Source: Paenibacillus silvestris
GTDB taxonomy: Bacteria; Bacillota; Bacilli; Paenibacillales; NBRC-103111
Direction of reading: 5' to 3'
Length of the DNA: 64,000 bases
Assembly: GCF_009882985.1 (NCBI RefSeq)
Contig: NZ_WTUZ01000040.1
Span: 372,001 to 436,000 of the forward strand
A model generated the notes under the pieces. The model saw nothing but the letters and a program-made list of their open reading frames with translations, made no database searches and had not been told where the DNA came from. The translations under genes and the position numbers were made by a program. Of the stretch, positions 35,961 through 45,034 are shown piece by piece (position 1 is the first letter of the stretch; each line of letters begins with the position of its first letter).

Positions 35961-36812
35961 CTAACCGTACACATTTTCGGATTGCTTGGATTGGACAGTC
36001 TCGCGGTATTCTCCAGGAAGAACACCATACACTTTCTTAAATTGCTTGCATAAATAAGACGCGTCCGTGAAACCGCAGCTAGCAGCAATGGCTTCCAGCG
36101 TCTCTTCGCTCATTTCGAGCAGCTGTTTGGAACGCTTAAGACGCATTTCTCGAAGCATTTGCATAGGTGTTCGTCCAAACTGCTGCTGAAACGCTCTGTC
36201 CATATAGTTGGCGCTTAAACAAACTAGCCTTCCAAGCTCCTCTCTTGTCAGCTTCTCTTCCAGCCGCATGGACATCTGTCCAATTAACCGGGCAAAGCGA
36301 TCTCCAGATGAGTTGTATGCACTTGAGCGTTCTGGATTTCCGGCTTTCTCCCAACCTGATAGAATCATCTCTGTTAACTGCAGCGCCGAAGTTGTGATTT
36401 TCAAGTCGCGAAAAGAAAGCGCCCGGTTCCCCCAATCGGCAAGCAGTTTGGCAAATACGGCCTCATAACGGACAGGATTGGGAATGGCAATGACCGGAGA
36501 GACACGGTAAAGCATCAGGAGGTCGAATTGATGGGAACACAGAATGCTAACTTGCATCCATAAGTGAACACCGCCAACATCCGCATGTTCCGAGAAAGGC
36601 AGCCCTGGCGGATGAAGCATGACCTCCCCTGCTTTTACCGTATGGGTTTCGCCTCCTGTGCTTGTTAGGACATGCCCTGTTTTCACATAACTGATGATCC
36701 AATTCGGAAAACTACGGTTTTCCATGTGAAGTTTGGCATACGCCGATCGATTCACGCTATGCAGCTGAACGGACCAAGGGCCTTCTACCCAATCTGGCGG
36801 TTTCGTCGACAT
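35961..36812 (-). CDS. AraC-family regulator with N-terminal cupin-like domain
   Basis: A 283-aa cytosolic regulator. The N-terminal half is a sensing cupin (GEVMLHPPGLPFSEH), the C-terminal half the two-helix AraC domain (LGRLVCLSANYMDRAFQQQF and IAASCGFTDASYLCKQFKK). ATG 36812 has GAGGTG 6 bases upstream. It is 55 bp after the PhyH gene and 10 bp before the APH-family gene, suggesting one transcript from the beta-lactamase-fold gene at 38883. Confidence 0.9.
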   Translation of the reverse strand: MSTKPPDWVEGPWSVQLHSVNRSAYAKLHMENRSFPNWIISYVKTGHVLTSTGGETHTVKAGEVMLHPPGLPFSEHADVGGVHLWMQVSILCSHQFDLLMLYRVSPVIAIPNPVRYEAVFAKLLADWGNRALSFRDLKITTSALQLTEMILSGWEKAGNPERSSAYNSSGDRFARLIGQMSMRLEEKLTREELGRLVCLSANYMDRAFQQQFGRTPMQMLREMRLKRSKQLLEMSEETLEAIAASCGFTDASYLCKQFKKVYGVLPGEYRETVQSKQSENVYG

Positions 36813-36867
36813 CCACATCACCTCATATGTTCAACTTAACCGATTTCCTGGGGAATGCCTAGATCCA

Positions 36868-37650
36868 TTAAGAACAATTTTCTCTATTCACAAAACCTTG
36901 GTACGCGGACTTCCCATCTTTCGCAATCAGTGGTCCATTTCTGAATAATTGTCCGGTAGTTGGATTAAATGATTCCTCTACTGAATATTGCACCACGTAA
37001 GCTTTGCGTGTCTTCGTTTTGCTCAAATTGGGTGTACTGCGATGAAAGAGCAAGGAATGGAAGACAACCATGCTGCCCTTTTTTAGCTCAACCGGTATGC
37101 CTCTTTCTTCTCCAAAATAACAAACCCAGCCGAGATCTGTTTTCACATGCTCCACAAAACCATCCAAATGTGTACCTGGTTGAACCCAAATACAGCCATT
37201 ATCCACTGTAGCGTCTTCGAGCGCTAACCAGCAAGTCACATAATGGATCGGCTCTGTCGGGACATATCCGTTATCCTGATGCCATGGAAAGTCTTTGCTT
37301 GCTTCTAGACGTTTGTATACGGACTGATCCCAATACAGCTTAATGTCTGGCCCCAGAATGGTTGTCGTAAGGTCAACAAAACGCTGATCGGCAATAAATT
37401 GCTGTAGCTCTGCGCTCAGGAAATTTAGATTAGCAGTAAAATTAATTTGACCTGAGATGCTAATGAATTCCTTCCCTTTCTCGCGCAAGGCTTGCTCAGA
37501 GGCTTGGTCGAAGCCGTCAATTATCCCGCGAATACGATCCATTTCTTGCCCTGAGAATAGACTGTCAAAAATAATATAGCCTTGCTCCTGATAGTGCTTC
37601 ATCTGCCCGGATGTTATATGGACCTGCTCACCCGTGTGTACATGACTCAT
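36868..37650 (-). CDS. phytanoyl-CoA dioxygenase (PhyH) family protein
   Basis: A 260-aa Fe(II)/2-oxoglutarate oxygenase. Iron ligands: H124-x-D126 in WHQDNGYVP and the distal His in LLFHRSTPN (about 203), with RKAYVVQY following (Arg for 2-oxoglutarate). ATG 37650 has AAGGAG 9 bases upstream; the open frame extends 30 codons further without a site. PhyH relatives hydroxylate small molecules, including ectoine and secondary metabolites. It lies between the serine hydrolase and AraC genes. Confidence 0.85.
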   Translation of the reverse strand: MSHVHTGEQVHITSGQMKHYQEQGYIIFDSLFSGQEMDRIRGIIDGFDQASEQALREKGKEFISISGQINFTANLNFLSAELQQFIADQRFVDLTTTILGPDIKLYWDQSVYKRLEASKDFPWHQDNGYVPTEPIHYVTCWLALEDATVDNGCIWVQPGTHLDGFVEHVKTDLGWVCYFGEERGIPVELKKGSMVVFHSLLFHRSTPNLSKTKTRKAYVVQYSVEESFNPTTGQLFRNGPLIAKDGKSAYQGFVNRENCS

Positions 37651-37758
37651 GGCGAATTGCTCCTTCAATAATGAGATTCTGTTCCTATCCTCATTATCAA
37701 GCTGCGCTAATCTCTTAGCAATGAAGCGATTCCACCTCATCTAGTACTTTTTCCACCT

Positions 37759-38883
37759 TCACCCTTCCAAAGATGCGGCAACAGCATTATGAAAGCAATC
37801 CCGCAGTCGCACGACGGACTTCTCACGCCCGAAGTGCACACGGTTGGTCAATAACACCGCGAAAACGCTGCTCTCGGGATCCATCCATACGCTCGTCCCT
37901 GTGAATCCCGTGTGCCCATAGCTTAACGGGGAAAACAAATCACCGGAAGCGTCCCAGACATCCCCCTTCAGCACCCAACCAAGACCACGGCTAGCATTCA
38001 CTTTGTCTGCCGTGTAACTTCGCGTGGCTGCTGCAACGGATGCATCTGACAGCAAATGGCCACGCGCTTCGCCAGCAAGCTTCCCATTGTTCAGCCACAT
38101 GGCTGCATATTTTGCGATATCCTTGGCGGTCGAGAAAACTCCTGCATGCCCACTGACGCCGCCCATAGCCCATGCGTTCTCGTCATGCACCTCGCCCCAT
38201 CGATAGGCGCCGCCCATGAACTCCGTTGCCGCTATTCGCGACTGCAAATCGCCAGCCGGACAATAGCTCGTATCGCCCATCCCCAGCGGTTCAAATACAT
38301 AACGTTTGGCGGCTTCATCCAGCGCCATGCTAAACAGCTTCGCAGCCAATTCACCCAGAATGATATAGTTAAAATCACTGTACACATAACTACTGCCGCA
38401 AGCATGGCTTATGTTCTCACCAAGCACAGCTGCCCTAATCTGCTCTGGCGTCCAGCCATGGGAGTGCAGATCCTTAAAAGCCTGCAGCCCAGATGTGTGA
38501 GTCAGTAGATGCTTCACTGTCACATCATCCTTCCCATTTCCTGAGAATTCAGGAAAGTACCGAGAGATGGTATCCCTGAGGCGCAGCTCACCACGGTCGA
38601 TAAGCTGCATAATCAACGGAAGTGTCGCCATCACTTTGGTTAAGGAGGCACAATCATAAATCGTATCTTCCGTTACTTCCAGCTTCGTATCCTTAGAGAT
38701 AATCGAGTGACCCACGGCATATGTTCCTGCTATTGACCCTTTTCGACCTACGAGTGCTACGCCACCTGGCATTTCACCGGCTTCTATTTCTCGATCCAAC
38801 AGACGGAATGCACGTTGTAATTTATCGCCGTTTATTCCCAGTTGTTCTGGAGCAACTTGGGGCAAATTCATGTCCAAATTCAT
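37759..38883 (-). CDS. serine hydrolase of the class C beta-lactamase family
   Basis: A 374-aa cytosolic protein (no signal peptide). Active-site motifs: S80-x-x-K83 (CASLTKVMA), Y168-S-D in VYSDFNY and GHTGFTG (the HTG/KTG box) near 320. Such proteins are esterases or D-amino-peptidases more often than antibiotic-degrading enzymes. GGAGG is 11 bases before the ATG. Probably first gene of the group with PhyH, AraC and the APH-like kinase. Confidence 0.88.
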   Translation of the reverse strand: MNLDMNLPQVAPEQLGINGDKLQRAFRLLDREIEAGEMPGGVALVGRKGSIAGTYAVGHSIISKDTKLEVTEDTIYDCASLTKVMATLPLIMQLIDRGELRLRDTISRYFPEFSGNGKDDVTVKHLLTHTSGLQAFKDLHSHGWTPEQIRAAVLGENISHACGSSYVYSDFNYIILGELAAKLFSMALDEAAKRYVFEPLGMGDTSYCPAGDLQSRIAATEFMGGAYRWGEVHDENAWAMGGVSGHAGVFSTAKDIAKYAAMWLNNGKLAGEARGHLLSDASVAAATRSYTADKVNASRGLGWVLKGDVWDASGDLFSPLSYGHTGFTGTSVWMDPESSVFAVLLTNRVHFGREKSVVRLRDCFHNAVAASLEG

Positions 38884-39084
38884 ATCTCCACGAGACCTCC
38901 TTACAATTAAGTATTTTCTTTAATTCGAAATAAAACGGCAAATCCCTCTATAGCTACTTTACCAACCCCCATCACTCCCGCGTACTAATCACCATAACCT
39001 CCAACTGTCACCTCAACTGCCAATAACAAATTCAAACAACCCTAACGGGAAGACCGCTAAGGTTACTTGATTGTAGAGTAGATT

Positions 39085-39579
39085 CTATTCAAATGAACGA
39101 CGCGATGGCCAAGATCCTTGCAGCTTGCGAATGAACATAATTTGTCCCGTATGATAAGCATCGTGCATGATGAGACTGTTCACCCAACGCCCAACGGATT
39201 GTGAACGATTCGGATAAACGTACTCAAAATCATTCTCCTCCCACCGTGCAATCCGATCCCGAATGCCCTGATGGACGGCTTGCAAACGAGCCAATGTTGC
39301 TTCCCATTCGTCGACGGAAGCTGATACCACAGCAAACGTATCATCATTGGTCATCTCCGGATATTCGGATTCTTCTCCAGTCATTCTGTACAACAAGCGT
39401 TCTTTATAAAAAATTAAATGAGTCAAATTCTCAGCAATCGTATTCACATGCTCACCTTCTGGCCGCCAGTTGGCTTGCTCAGCAGTTAAACCTTCCAGTG
39501 CATCCGTAAGCGGAGGATACCAATCCTCTTTCTCATAACAGCTATCCCATCCATGAAGCAAAAGCTCGATCTTATTCAT
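39085..39579 (-). CDS. DinB-family protein
   Basis: A 164-aa four-helix-bundle protein of the DinB/YfiT superfamily of metal-dependent thiol transferases. Likely metal His residues are in NLTHLIFY (about 55) and in LIMHDAYHTGQIMF (about 135-148). ATG 39579 has GGAGG 7 bases upstream. It is the last of three short-spaced genes (BstA-like, kinase, DinB). The gap 38884-39084 carries only a faint trace of the repeat leader. Substrate unknown. Confidence 0.85.
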   Translation of the reverse strand: MNKIELLLHGWDSCYEKEDWYPPLTDALEGLTAEQANWRPEGEHVNTIAENLTHLIFYKERLLYRMTGEESEYPEMTNDDTFAVVSASVDEWEATLARLQAVHQGIRDRIARWEENDFEYVYPNRSQSVGRWVNSLIMHDAYHTGQIMFIRKLQGSWPSRRSFE

Positions 39580-39620
39580 CCCAATGCCTCCTAAATATGT
39601 CATGTGATCACTTTCTTATG

Positions 39621-40139
39621 TTACCTCATGACATGAAATTTGGAAACCTGTTCCATTAAGGAATCGATCGGCTGTATCGTATCGAGCACCATCTCGCCAT
39701 CCAAAAATTCTGATCTAACCTGCTTATAATGTTCTTTGAGCTTAGCTAAATCAGTAATTAACTGATTAGCTGTTGGCGCTTTGCTTCTCTCAGCAAGCCG
39801 CTGCGCCCATAATGACTCGTCGCTGCATATACAATGCAGCATCATTAATCTCCCGCCTCTTTCCTCTATCCAATGCTTAAATTTAAGTGCAGCATCCGAT
39901 TGATTAAACCCGTAATCAAGGATCACATCAGCATCCGACGCAATAACCGTATGAAGAAATCGATACAGAAAATCGAAGCAAATTTGATTTCTCGCCTCGT
40001 GCTCGGGGACATCATTCGCAATAGAATCATAAATATCATCTTTATGTAGCACAGCCACTTTCAATCTTTTACCAAGCTCATTGGATAAGGTTGTTTTACC
40101 CGTTCCTGCTTTTCCACGAAATAAAATGATGGTTGACAT
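39621..40139 (-). CDS. P-loop kinase-like AAA protein
   Basis: A 172-aa P-loop protein. Walker A is GKAGTGKTT (9-17), and DVILDYGFNQSDAAL holds the Walker-B-like Asp; RLAERSKAP looks like a lid. The shape matches small nucleoside/sugar kinases or chloramphenicol-phosphotransferase-like AAA_33 proteins. ATG 40139 is chosen; a GTG at 40154 overlaps the BstA stop. The ribosome site is weak, so coupling to the upstream gene is likely. Confidence 0.82.
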   Translation of the reverse strand: MSTIILFRGKAGTGKTTLSNELGKRLKVAVLHKDDIYDSIANDVPEHEARNQICFDFLYRFLHTVIASDADVILDYGFNQSDAALKFKHWIEERGGRLMMLHCICSDESLWAQRLAERSKAPTANQLITDLAKLKEHYKQVRSEFLDGEMVLDTIQPIDSLMEQVSKFHVMR

Positions 40140-40147
40140 GTTCGTTT

Positions 40148-40672
40148 TTACCACTCCAAACGCTCTTTAACTGAAGTAATCTGTTCGATATGATGGCGGT
40201 TGTGCCACGCAAACCTTTGTAAAGCTATATCAAGGCTCATTAAACCATGAGTAGGACTCGTGAATGTACGTTCAAAGTCAAGCGGAGTCAACGAATCCAG
40301 CAATATGGCGAAGCGCGCATGAAGCGACTCAAGAATAGCCATCGAAATCTCGATTGGCGTCTCCTGATAATCACTGAGATCTGCCCACAAATCCTCCTTA
40401 TAGGTACTTGCTGCAGGTTGATCCTCCGTCAATGCTCTTTTGAAGCGAATATACGCATTCATATCGTTGTCAGCCATATGATGAATGACCTGTTGAACGG
40501 TCCAACCTCCTGACCGATAAGGGGTATGTAACTGTTCTAATGTTAGATTTTGCACATGAAACCGCAGCTTTCTGCTGCATTGCTTAATTTCTTCCATCCA
40601 TCCTGCGCGCTGATCAGCCGTCGAATTCGGAATCCCTTCAAATCTCCCAATGGGGTAACGCAATCGGTCCAT
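40148..40672 (-). CDS. bstA: bacillithiol transferase BstA/YfiT-like (DinB superfamily)
   Basis: A 174-aa metal-dependent protein. It has the YfiT start RYPIGRFEGIP, VQQVIHHMADNDMNAYIRFK (His ligands about 64-65) and FAWHNRHHIEQI (about 154-165), the pattern of B. subtilis YfiT, named a putative bacillithiol S-transferase. It would join bacillithiol to electrophiles. GAGGA is 7 bases before the ATG. First of three close genes. Confidence 0.88.
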   Translation of the reverse strand: MDRLRYPIGRFEGIPNSTADQRAGWMEEIKQCSRKLRFHVQNLTLEQLHTPYRSGGWTVQQVIHHMADNDMNAYIRFKRALTEDQPAASTYKEDLWADLSDYQETPIEISMAILESLHARFAILLDSLTPLDFERTFTSPTHGLMSLDIALQRFAWHNRHHIEQITSVKERLEW

Positions 40673-40754
40673 CCTCCCGTCCTCCTCTCTCTTTTATTCG
40701 GAATGACAAACTAATTCTAGATTCATCCATTTATTTCCTCTAGCTCCAATGGTT

Positions 40755-41234
40755 CTATTTCTGCGATAGCACAGATCTAACGGCTTTCCCAATCTCTTCA
40801 TAACTTGTGCAGCGGCAAATATTAGATTGAAGCCACCTCTGCATAACATCCTCACTTGCATGGGGGCACTGCTTGGTCAGGGCATGTGCCACCATAATAT
40901 AACCAGGTGTGCAAAATCCGCACTGAAAAGCAAACTGCTCTACAAAAGCCTTTTGTATCGGAGCATCTCCGCCTAACCCTTCAATAGTCGTGATGCTGCA
41001 CCCTGGAGCTTCAATGGCTAGCATCAGGCACGATTTGATCGGGACACCATCCACGTTCACTGTACATGCACCGCAATCGCCATTTTCGCAGCCCTCTTTT
41101 GCTCCAGTTAAGCCTAATTGCTCACGCAATACTCGGAGCAGCGTATCCGCTGATCGAATGACAGCATGGTGCCGCTTGTCATTGACAACCAGTTCTATTT
41201 CACTTTTGATCGTCCCACTCCCGCTCCCGCTCAT
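40755..41234 (-). CDS. molybdenum hydroxylase small subunit, 2x[2Fe-2S]
   Basis: Electron-transfer subunit (159 aa) of a xanthine-dehydrogenase-like enzyme. All eight cluster cysteines are present: C48, C53, C56, C68 (plant-type, CENGDCGAC) and C104, C107, C139, C141 (CGFC and CRC). The ATG overlaps the FAD-subunit stop as ATGA. Last gene of the three-gene operon. It corresponds to B. subtilis PucE, but the substrate is not known. Confidence 0.93.
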   Translation of the reverse strand: MSGSGSGTIKSEIELVVNDKRHHAVIRSADTLLRVLREQLGLTGAKEGCENGDCGACTVNVDGVPIKSCLMLAIEAPGCSITTIEGLGGDAPIQKAFVEQFAFQCGFCTPGYIMVAHALTKQCPHASEDVMQRWLQSNICRCTSYEEIGKAVRSVLSQK

Positions 41235-42076
41235 CCTCTTCGCCTCCCCTGTTCCAGAGCTCCCATAACATCCAATAAGGTGTTGCGCAGCACAAATGTC
41301 CTATAGGCAGCCGAGCTTAATATGTCATTTAGTATGGGCACAGGCCACCACCCAATAGCGTTATCAACACGAGCTTCCAATGTAAGTGAGCTATCGTTCA
41401 TAATTTCTTCAATCTTCTTTGATCGAAAAGGTATGGCGCTTACCCCACTGAATGCGACGCGAATCCCTTCACCAGTTTGAAGTCCCGTTATGCGTACAAT
41501 GGGGTAATCGATTCTTTCTAGTTTCGTCTTTTTAATCGTCACAAAAGGCATTTTAAAATAAATAGAATCACTTATGATTTGGACGAGAAGCTCACCTTTT
41601 TCCAAACGAGGCTCCCCGTTAAAGATTTGGCGTATGGGAACTTGGCGAACACCACTAGGACTGGCCAAGACAACCTCGCTATCCGCCAGCAGAAAAGGCA
41701 GCAGCCCCTCCCGATAAATAAACTTCCCGCATAAGAGGCCGCCAATTGTAATTTTATTGCGAATCGTATGATCGGCGATGTCTCGAACGGTGTCTCCAAG
41801 CAGTGGAAACAGAGGGGATTCTGCAAGCGCATTGAGTGTAATTGCTGAGCCAATGACAAGTTGATGATGATGAAATTGAAATACACGGCATTCGGGAATC
41901 CCCTTGATGTCGATGACTGCACCTGTGCGAAGCTGCTCCAAGCGCGCCATGGAGATGATTTCAGTTCCGCCGGAGTAATACAGCGGAGCTTTACCACTGG
42001 CGTCCAATTGCTGAAATAGGGATACCGCTTCTTGTAAACCAGTCGGCTTGTAATATTCAAAGTCAAATGAGATCAT
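41231..42076 (-). CDS. molybdenum hydroxylase FAD-binding subunit
   Basis: A 281-aa subunit that passes electrons from the iron-sulfur subunit to an acceptor. FAD motifs: YYSGGTEIISMARL (about 33-46; most relatives read AGGTDL) and TIGGLLCGKF (about 105-114). ATG 42076 overlaps the large-subunit stop (ATGA), with a G7-AG tract as ribosome site. The overlapping order large-FAD-small implies coupled translation. Confidence 0.92.
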   Translation of the reverse strand: MISFDFEYYKPTGLQEAVSLFQQLDASGKAPLYYSGGTEIISMARLEQLRTGAVIDIKGIPECRVFQFHHHQLVIGSAITLNALAESPLFPLLGDTVRDIADHTIRNKITIGGLLCGKFIYREGLLPFLLADSEVVLASPSGVRQVPIRQIFNGEPRLEKGELLVQIISDSIYFKMPFVTIKKTKLERIDYPIVRITGLQTGEGIRVAFSGVSAIPFRSKKIEEIMNDSSLTLEARVDNAIGWWPVPILNDILSSAAYRTFVLRNTLLDVMGALEQGRRRG

Positions 42077-44394
42077 TGGCTCCCCCCCATCGTTTGCCAA
42101 ATCATCTCGGGTGTCAAAGGCAGTTCGTTCAATTCTATCCCGGCTGCAAGCGACAAAGCATTAGCCAGAGCAGGAGCCATCCCGATTGTTCCATGTTCAC
42201 CTATGCCGCGGGCACCAAAAGGACCTTCCATGAACGGTGTCTCCACGAACGCTACCAAATAATCCGGATTATCGCCGAACCGGGTCAATTTATAGGACCG
42301 CAGCTGCGGATTAAGTACTTGACCTGCTCCATTGAATAGAAATCCCTCCCGCGTGGCAAAGCTTAACCCCATGTTCACTCCGCCTACCACCTGTCCGCGC
42401 GCCATGGCTTCATTAATGACTTTGCCCGCATCAAAGACAGAGGCCACCCGAAGGACGCGGTACGTGCACTCGCGAGTATCAAATTCGACCTCAACAGCTT
42501 GTGCGCCAACGGTCCATTGCTGGGAGGGAATGCCTTTCCCCGTTTCAGGATCAAGCCTCGTAATATCATGGACCCGGTACCTGCCGCGGCCAATGACCGG
42601 TTTGCCCGAAGCACTGCCATTCGGGTATTGGTAGCCGCTGACCACTTCACTGATTTTCAGAGAGATAATCGGATCGTCTTTCACATAAATCATTCCTCGG
42701 CCTACCGCCAGGTCTTGCGGCAGCACTTGCAAGACGATCGAGGCGTTAGCTTTCAACTGGGCCATGACATCTTCAGCTGCATCCTGAACTGCGCGACCGA
42801 CCATCATCGTACTGCTGCTTGACACCGTTTTCCAATGTTCAGGTGTAATTTGGGTATCCACATCCATCATGACATGTATATGGCCTATATCCATATCAAG
42901 CTGTTCAGCAAGGATCTGCGCCATGGCTGTGCGGTTCCCTTGACCAATTTCAACCGAGCCGATGCTGAGGTTCGCGCTGCCGTCGTGATTGAATGTGATC
43001 GTTGCTCCGCTACCCATATCGATGTTCGAACCCGAAGCTTTCCACACACAGGCCATGCCTTTTGTCCTGACCTTATGTTGACCAACCTTAACCCACTGGC
43101 CTTGTTCCCACTGGATCAGATCCTTCAACTTACCAATACATAAAGATACATCTCCCACCGAGCTTCTTGTCAGCGGTGTTTGCGTCGGTGTCGTGTCGCC
43201 TGGTTGGATAGCATTGCGAAGCCGCAAATCTAAAGGGTCCATCCCCAGCTTCTTCGCAAGCATATCCATCGTACGTTCCACGCAGTAAAGGGATTCCGTA
43301 TGCCCAAACCCCCGAAATGCCGTGGCATAAGGATGATTCGTATAGACGCATAGAGCGTCACACCATACGTTGTCTATAAGATAGGGTCCCGTGCAGTCAA
43401 TTGCTCCCGCTTCAGTCACCATGGCACCCTCGTCTGTATAGCCACCTGTATCAAATAAAAACGTGATCTCGGCTGCAGTAAGATTGCCTTCTCTGGTCGC
43501 TCCAAGCTTCACTTTTGCTTCTAGGCCAATATGACAAGGGGAACTAATCATATCCGTTTCACGAGAGTTATTGATTTTGACAGGACGACCACCACACGCT
43601 TTGGATGCCAGATAAGCCATATATTCTAGTTGAATGGAGCCCTTCCCGCCAAATCCGCCACCTACGAAAGGAACATGCACGATCACTTTGGATTGCTCAA
43701 CATGGAAAAAGCGCTCGAAGACACGTTTGATCATAAAAGGATCCTGCGTTGACGTTTGAATCTCGATTAAACCACTCGGTTTTACTTCAACAATGGCACA
43801 ACGCGGCTCCATCGCACAATGATCGGATGTGTTGAACGCATAGGTCCCTTCCACCGTCGTTTCACTTGCTGCCCAGCCTGCAGCCATCTCGCCTTTGCGG
43901 ATTTTTACAAAATTGCCGATATTGGTTTGAGGAACGGGATACACATCCCCTAATCTTTCATAGCTGCCCAAATCTTCATGGATCAATGGAGCGTTCCGTT
44001 GTAAGGCGCTGCTGGGAGAATGAACAACAGGAAGCTGCTCATATCTTGCTCGTATGAAGGTTGCCGCGTGTTTGGCAATCTGCTCTGTCTCCGCTACCAC
44101 AACTGCAATCGGTTCTCCGAAATATCGCACTTTCTTCGTGGCAAGCGGCGGACGATCCACAAGAAGACTGCCCGTTAGAACGGGGAAGTCTTCTCCTCGA
44201 ATAATGGCATGGACACCGCTCACTGCAAGCGCATCCGTAATATCAATCGATATAATTGCTGCATGCGAATAAGGACTAGTAACGAGCCAGCCGTGCAGCA
44301 TCCCGGGAGACTGTGTATCGTTCGTATATTTGGCGAAACCGGATACTTTATCTCGGGATTCGAGTCTTGGGATGCCCTTTCCTATAACGCTCAC
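42073..44394 (-). CDS. molybdenum hydroxylase large (Mo-cofactor) subunit, XdhA/PucD-like
   Basis: The 773-aa catalytic subunit. It has the N-terminal a/b hammerhead (SRDKVSGFAKYTND), VGGGFGGKGSIQLEY and AFRGFGHTESLYCVERTMD (Mo-cofactor binding), GSVEIGQGN, and the C-terminal catalytic Glu in GIGEHGTIGMAPALANAL. The start is GTG with GGAGTG 8 bases upstream. By length it matches PucD. No XdhC chaperone, Mo-cofactor gene, purine gene or transporter is nearby, so purine oxidation is only one possibility; an aldehyde or N-heterocycle is equally open. Confidence 0.92.
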   Translation of the reverse strand: MSVIGKGIPRLESRDKVSGFAKYTNDTQSPGMLHGWLVTSPYSHAAIISIDITDALAVSGVHAIIRGEDFPVLTGSLLVDRPPLATKKVRYFGEPIAVVVAETEQIAKHAATFIRARYEQLPVVHSPSSALQRNAPLIHEDLGSYERLGDVYPVPQTNIGNFVKIRKGEMAAGWAASETTVEGTYAFNTSDHCAMEPRCAIVEVKPSGLIEIQTSTQDPFMIKRVFERFFHVEQSKVIVHVPFVGGGFGGKGSIQLEYMAYLASKACGGRPVKINNSRETDMISSPCHIGLEAKVKLGATREGNLTAAEITFLFDTGGYTDEGAMVTEAGAIDCTGPYLIDNVWCDALCVYTNHPYATAFRGFGHTESLYCVERTMDMLAKKLGMDPLDLRLRNAIQPGDTTPTQTPLTRSSVGDVSLCIGKLKDLIQWEQGQWVKVGQHKVRTKGMACVWKASGSNIDMGSGATITFNHDGSANLSIGSVEIGQGNRTAMAQILAEQLDMDIGHIHVMMDVDTQITPEHWKTVSSSSTMMVGRAVQDAAEDVMAQLKANASIVLQVLPQDLAVGRGMIYVKDDPIISLKISEVVSGYQYPNGSASGKPVIGRGRYRVHDITRLDPETGKGIPSQQWTVGAQAVEVEFDTRECTYRVLRVASVFDAGKVINEAMARGQVVGGVNMGLSFATREGFLFNGAGQVLNPQLRSYKLTRFGDNPDYLVAFVETPFMEGPFGARGIGEHGTIGMAPALANALSLAAGIELNELPLTPEMIWQTMGGSQ

Positions 44395-44585
44395 GTTTTA
44401 CCCACTCCTACTCTATTACGACCTATTTTCCGTAGTACACAGCTGGGTGTTTTCTATCATCTTATCAAAATTAAGCTCATCCTATTCCGCTCCGTAAATA
44501 GGTCCTTCTATAGTTGTCTGTCCAATCCAAGCGTGAAAGCGGTACATACCTTAATAGCATCTTGTTTCGAAAGGATGATGGCAGC

Positions 44586-44966
44586 ATGGCGAAAATCAAG
44601 CAAGGTGACGAAGGTCCTGTTCAATTCAAACATCGTATGGAGGGTTTGACGACTCGTGTGCAAGGTCATCAACATGCCTTCGGGAATTTGACTGATTTAT
44701 TCATCCCAGATGATGGCAGACACCGCCACAATTTCCGTGGCATCACCACGACAGCCGATGGACACAGACACTCCTACTCCGGTCAAACTGGGCTTAACAT
44801 TGGAAATGGCCCTAACCATTTTCACCGGTTTTCCATCCAAACGAATGTTGCCGACGGCCATCGCCATATCATAACCGGCCGAACAACCGGAATTATTCGT
44901 CTCAGCGGCATGCTCGGACACAAATTAATTATTGAAAAAGTCGTTCGTGAACGTGTGAAAAAATAA
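44586..44966 (+). CDS. YmaF-like histidine-repeat protein
   Basis: A 126-aa protein with five evenly spaced histidine motifs: GHQHAF, GRHRHNF, GHRHSY, NHFHRF and GHRHII, each about 18-25 residues apart, mostly after a DG turn. B. subtilis YmaF is of this type; its function is unknown. The repeats suggest metal binding. ATG 44586 has AAAGGATG upstream; the open extension (24 codons) has no better site. It is alone on the plus strand, ending at a two-way terminator. Confidence 0.8.
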   Translation: MAKIKQGDEGPVQFKHRMEGLTTRVQGHQHAFGNLTDLFIPDDGRHRHNFRGITTTADGHRHSYSGQTGLNIGNGPNHFHRFSIQTNVADGHRHIITGRTTGIIRLSGMLGHKLIIEKVVRERVKK

Positions 44967-44979
44967 AGCGACTGTAAAC

Positions 44980-45025
44980 AAAAAAAGGACTGCTCCCCAG
45001 TAGAAACCTACTAGCGGAGCAGTCC
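44980..45025. terminator. bidirectional terminator
   Basis: GGACTGCTCC (44987-44996) pairs with GGAGCAGTCC (45016-45025). On the minus strand TTTTTTTG follows; on the plus strand ATTCTTGTTTT. It serves the convergent 44586 and 45035 genes. Confidence 0.85.
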
Positions 45026-45034
45026 ATTCTTGTT

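Noticed and set aside
36167..38508. Several plus-strand frames of 60-150 codons opposite the AraC, PhyH and beta-lactamase-fold genes
   Set aside because: Antisense shadows without ribosome sites or domain patterns.
39041..39062. Possible leader of the 176-bp element (CCTAACGGGAAGACCGCTAAGG)
   Set aside because: Only about 20 bases resemble the leader and no GGAACT arm follows; it could be a relic but is too short to list.
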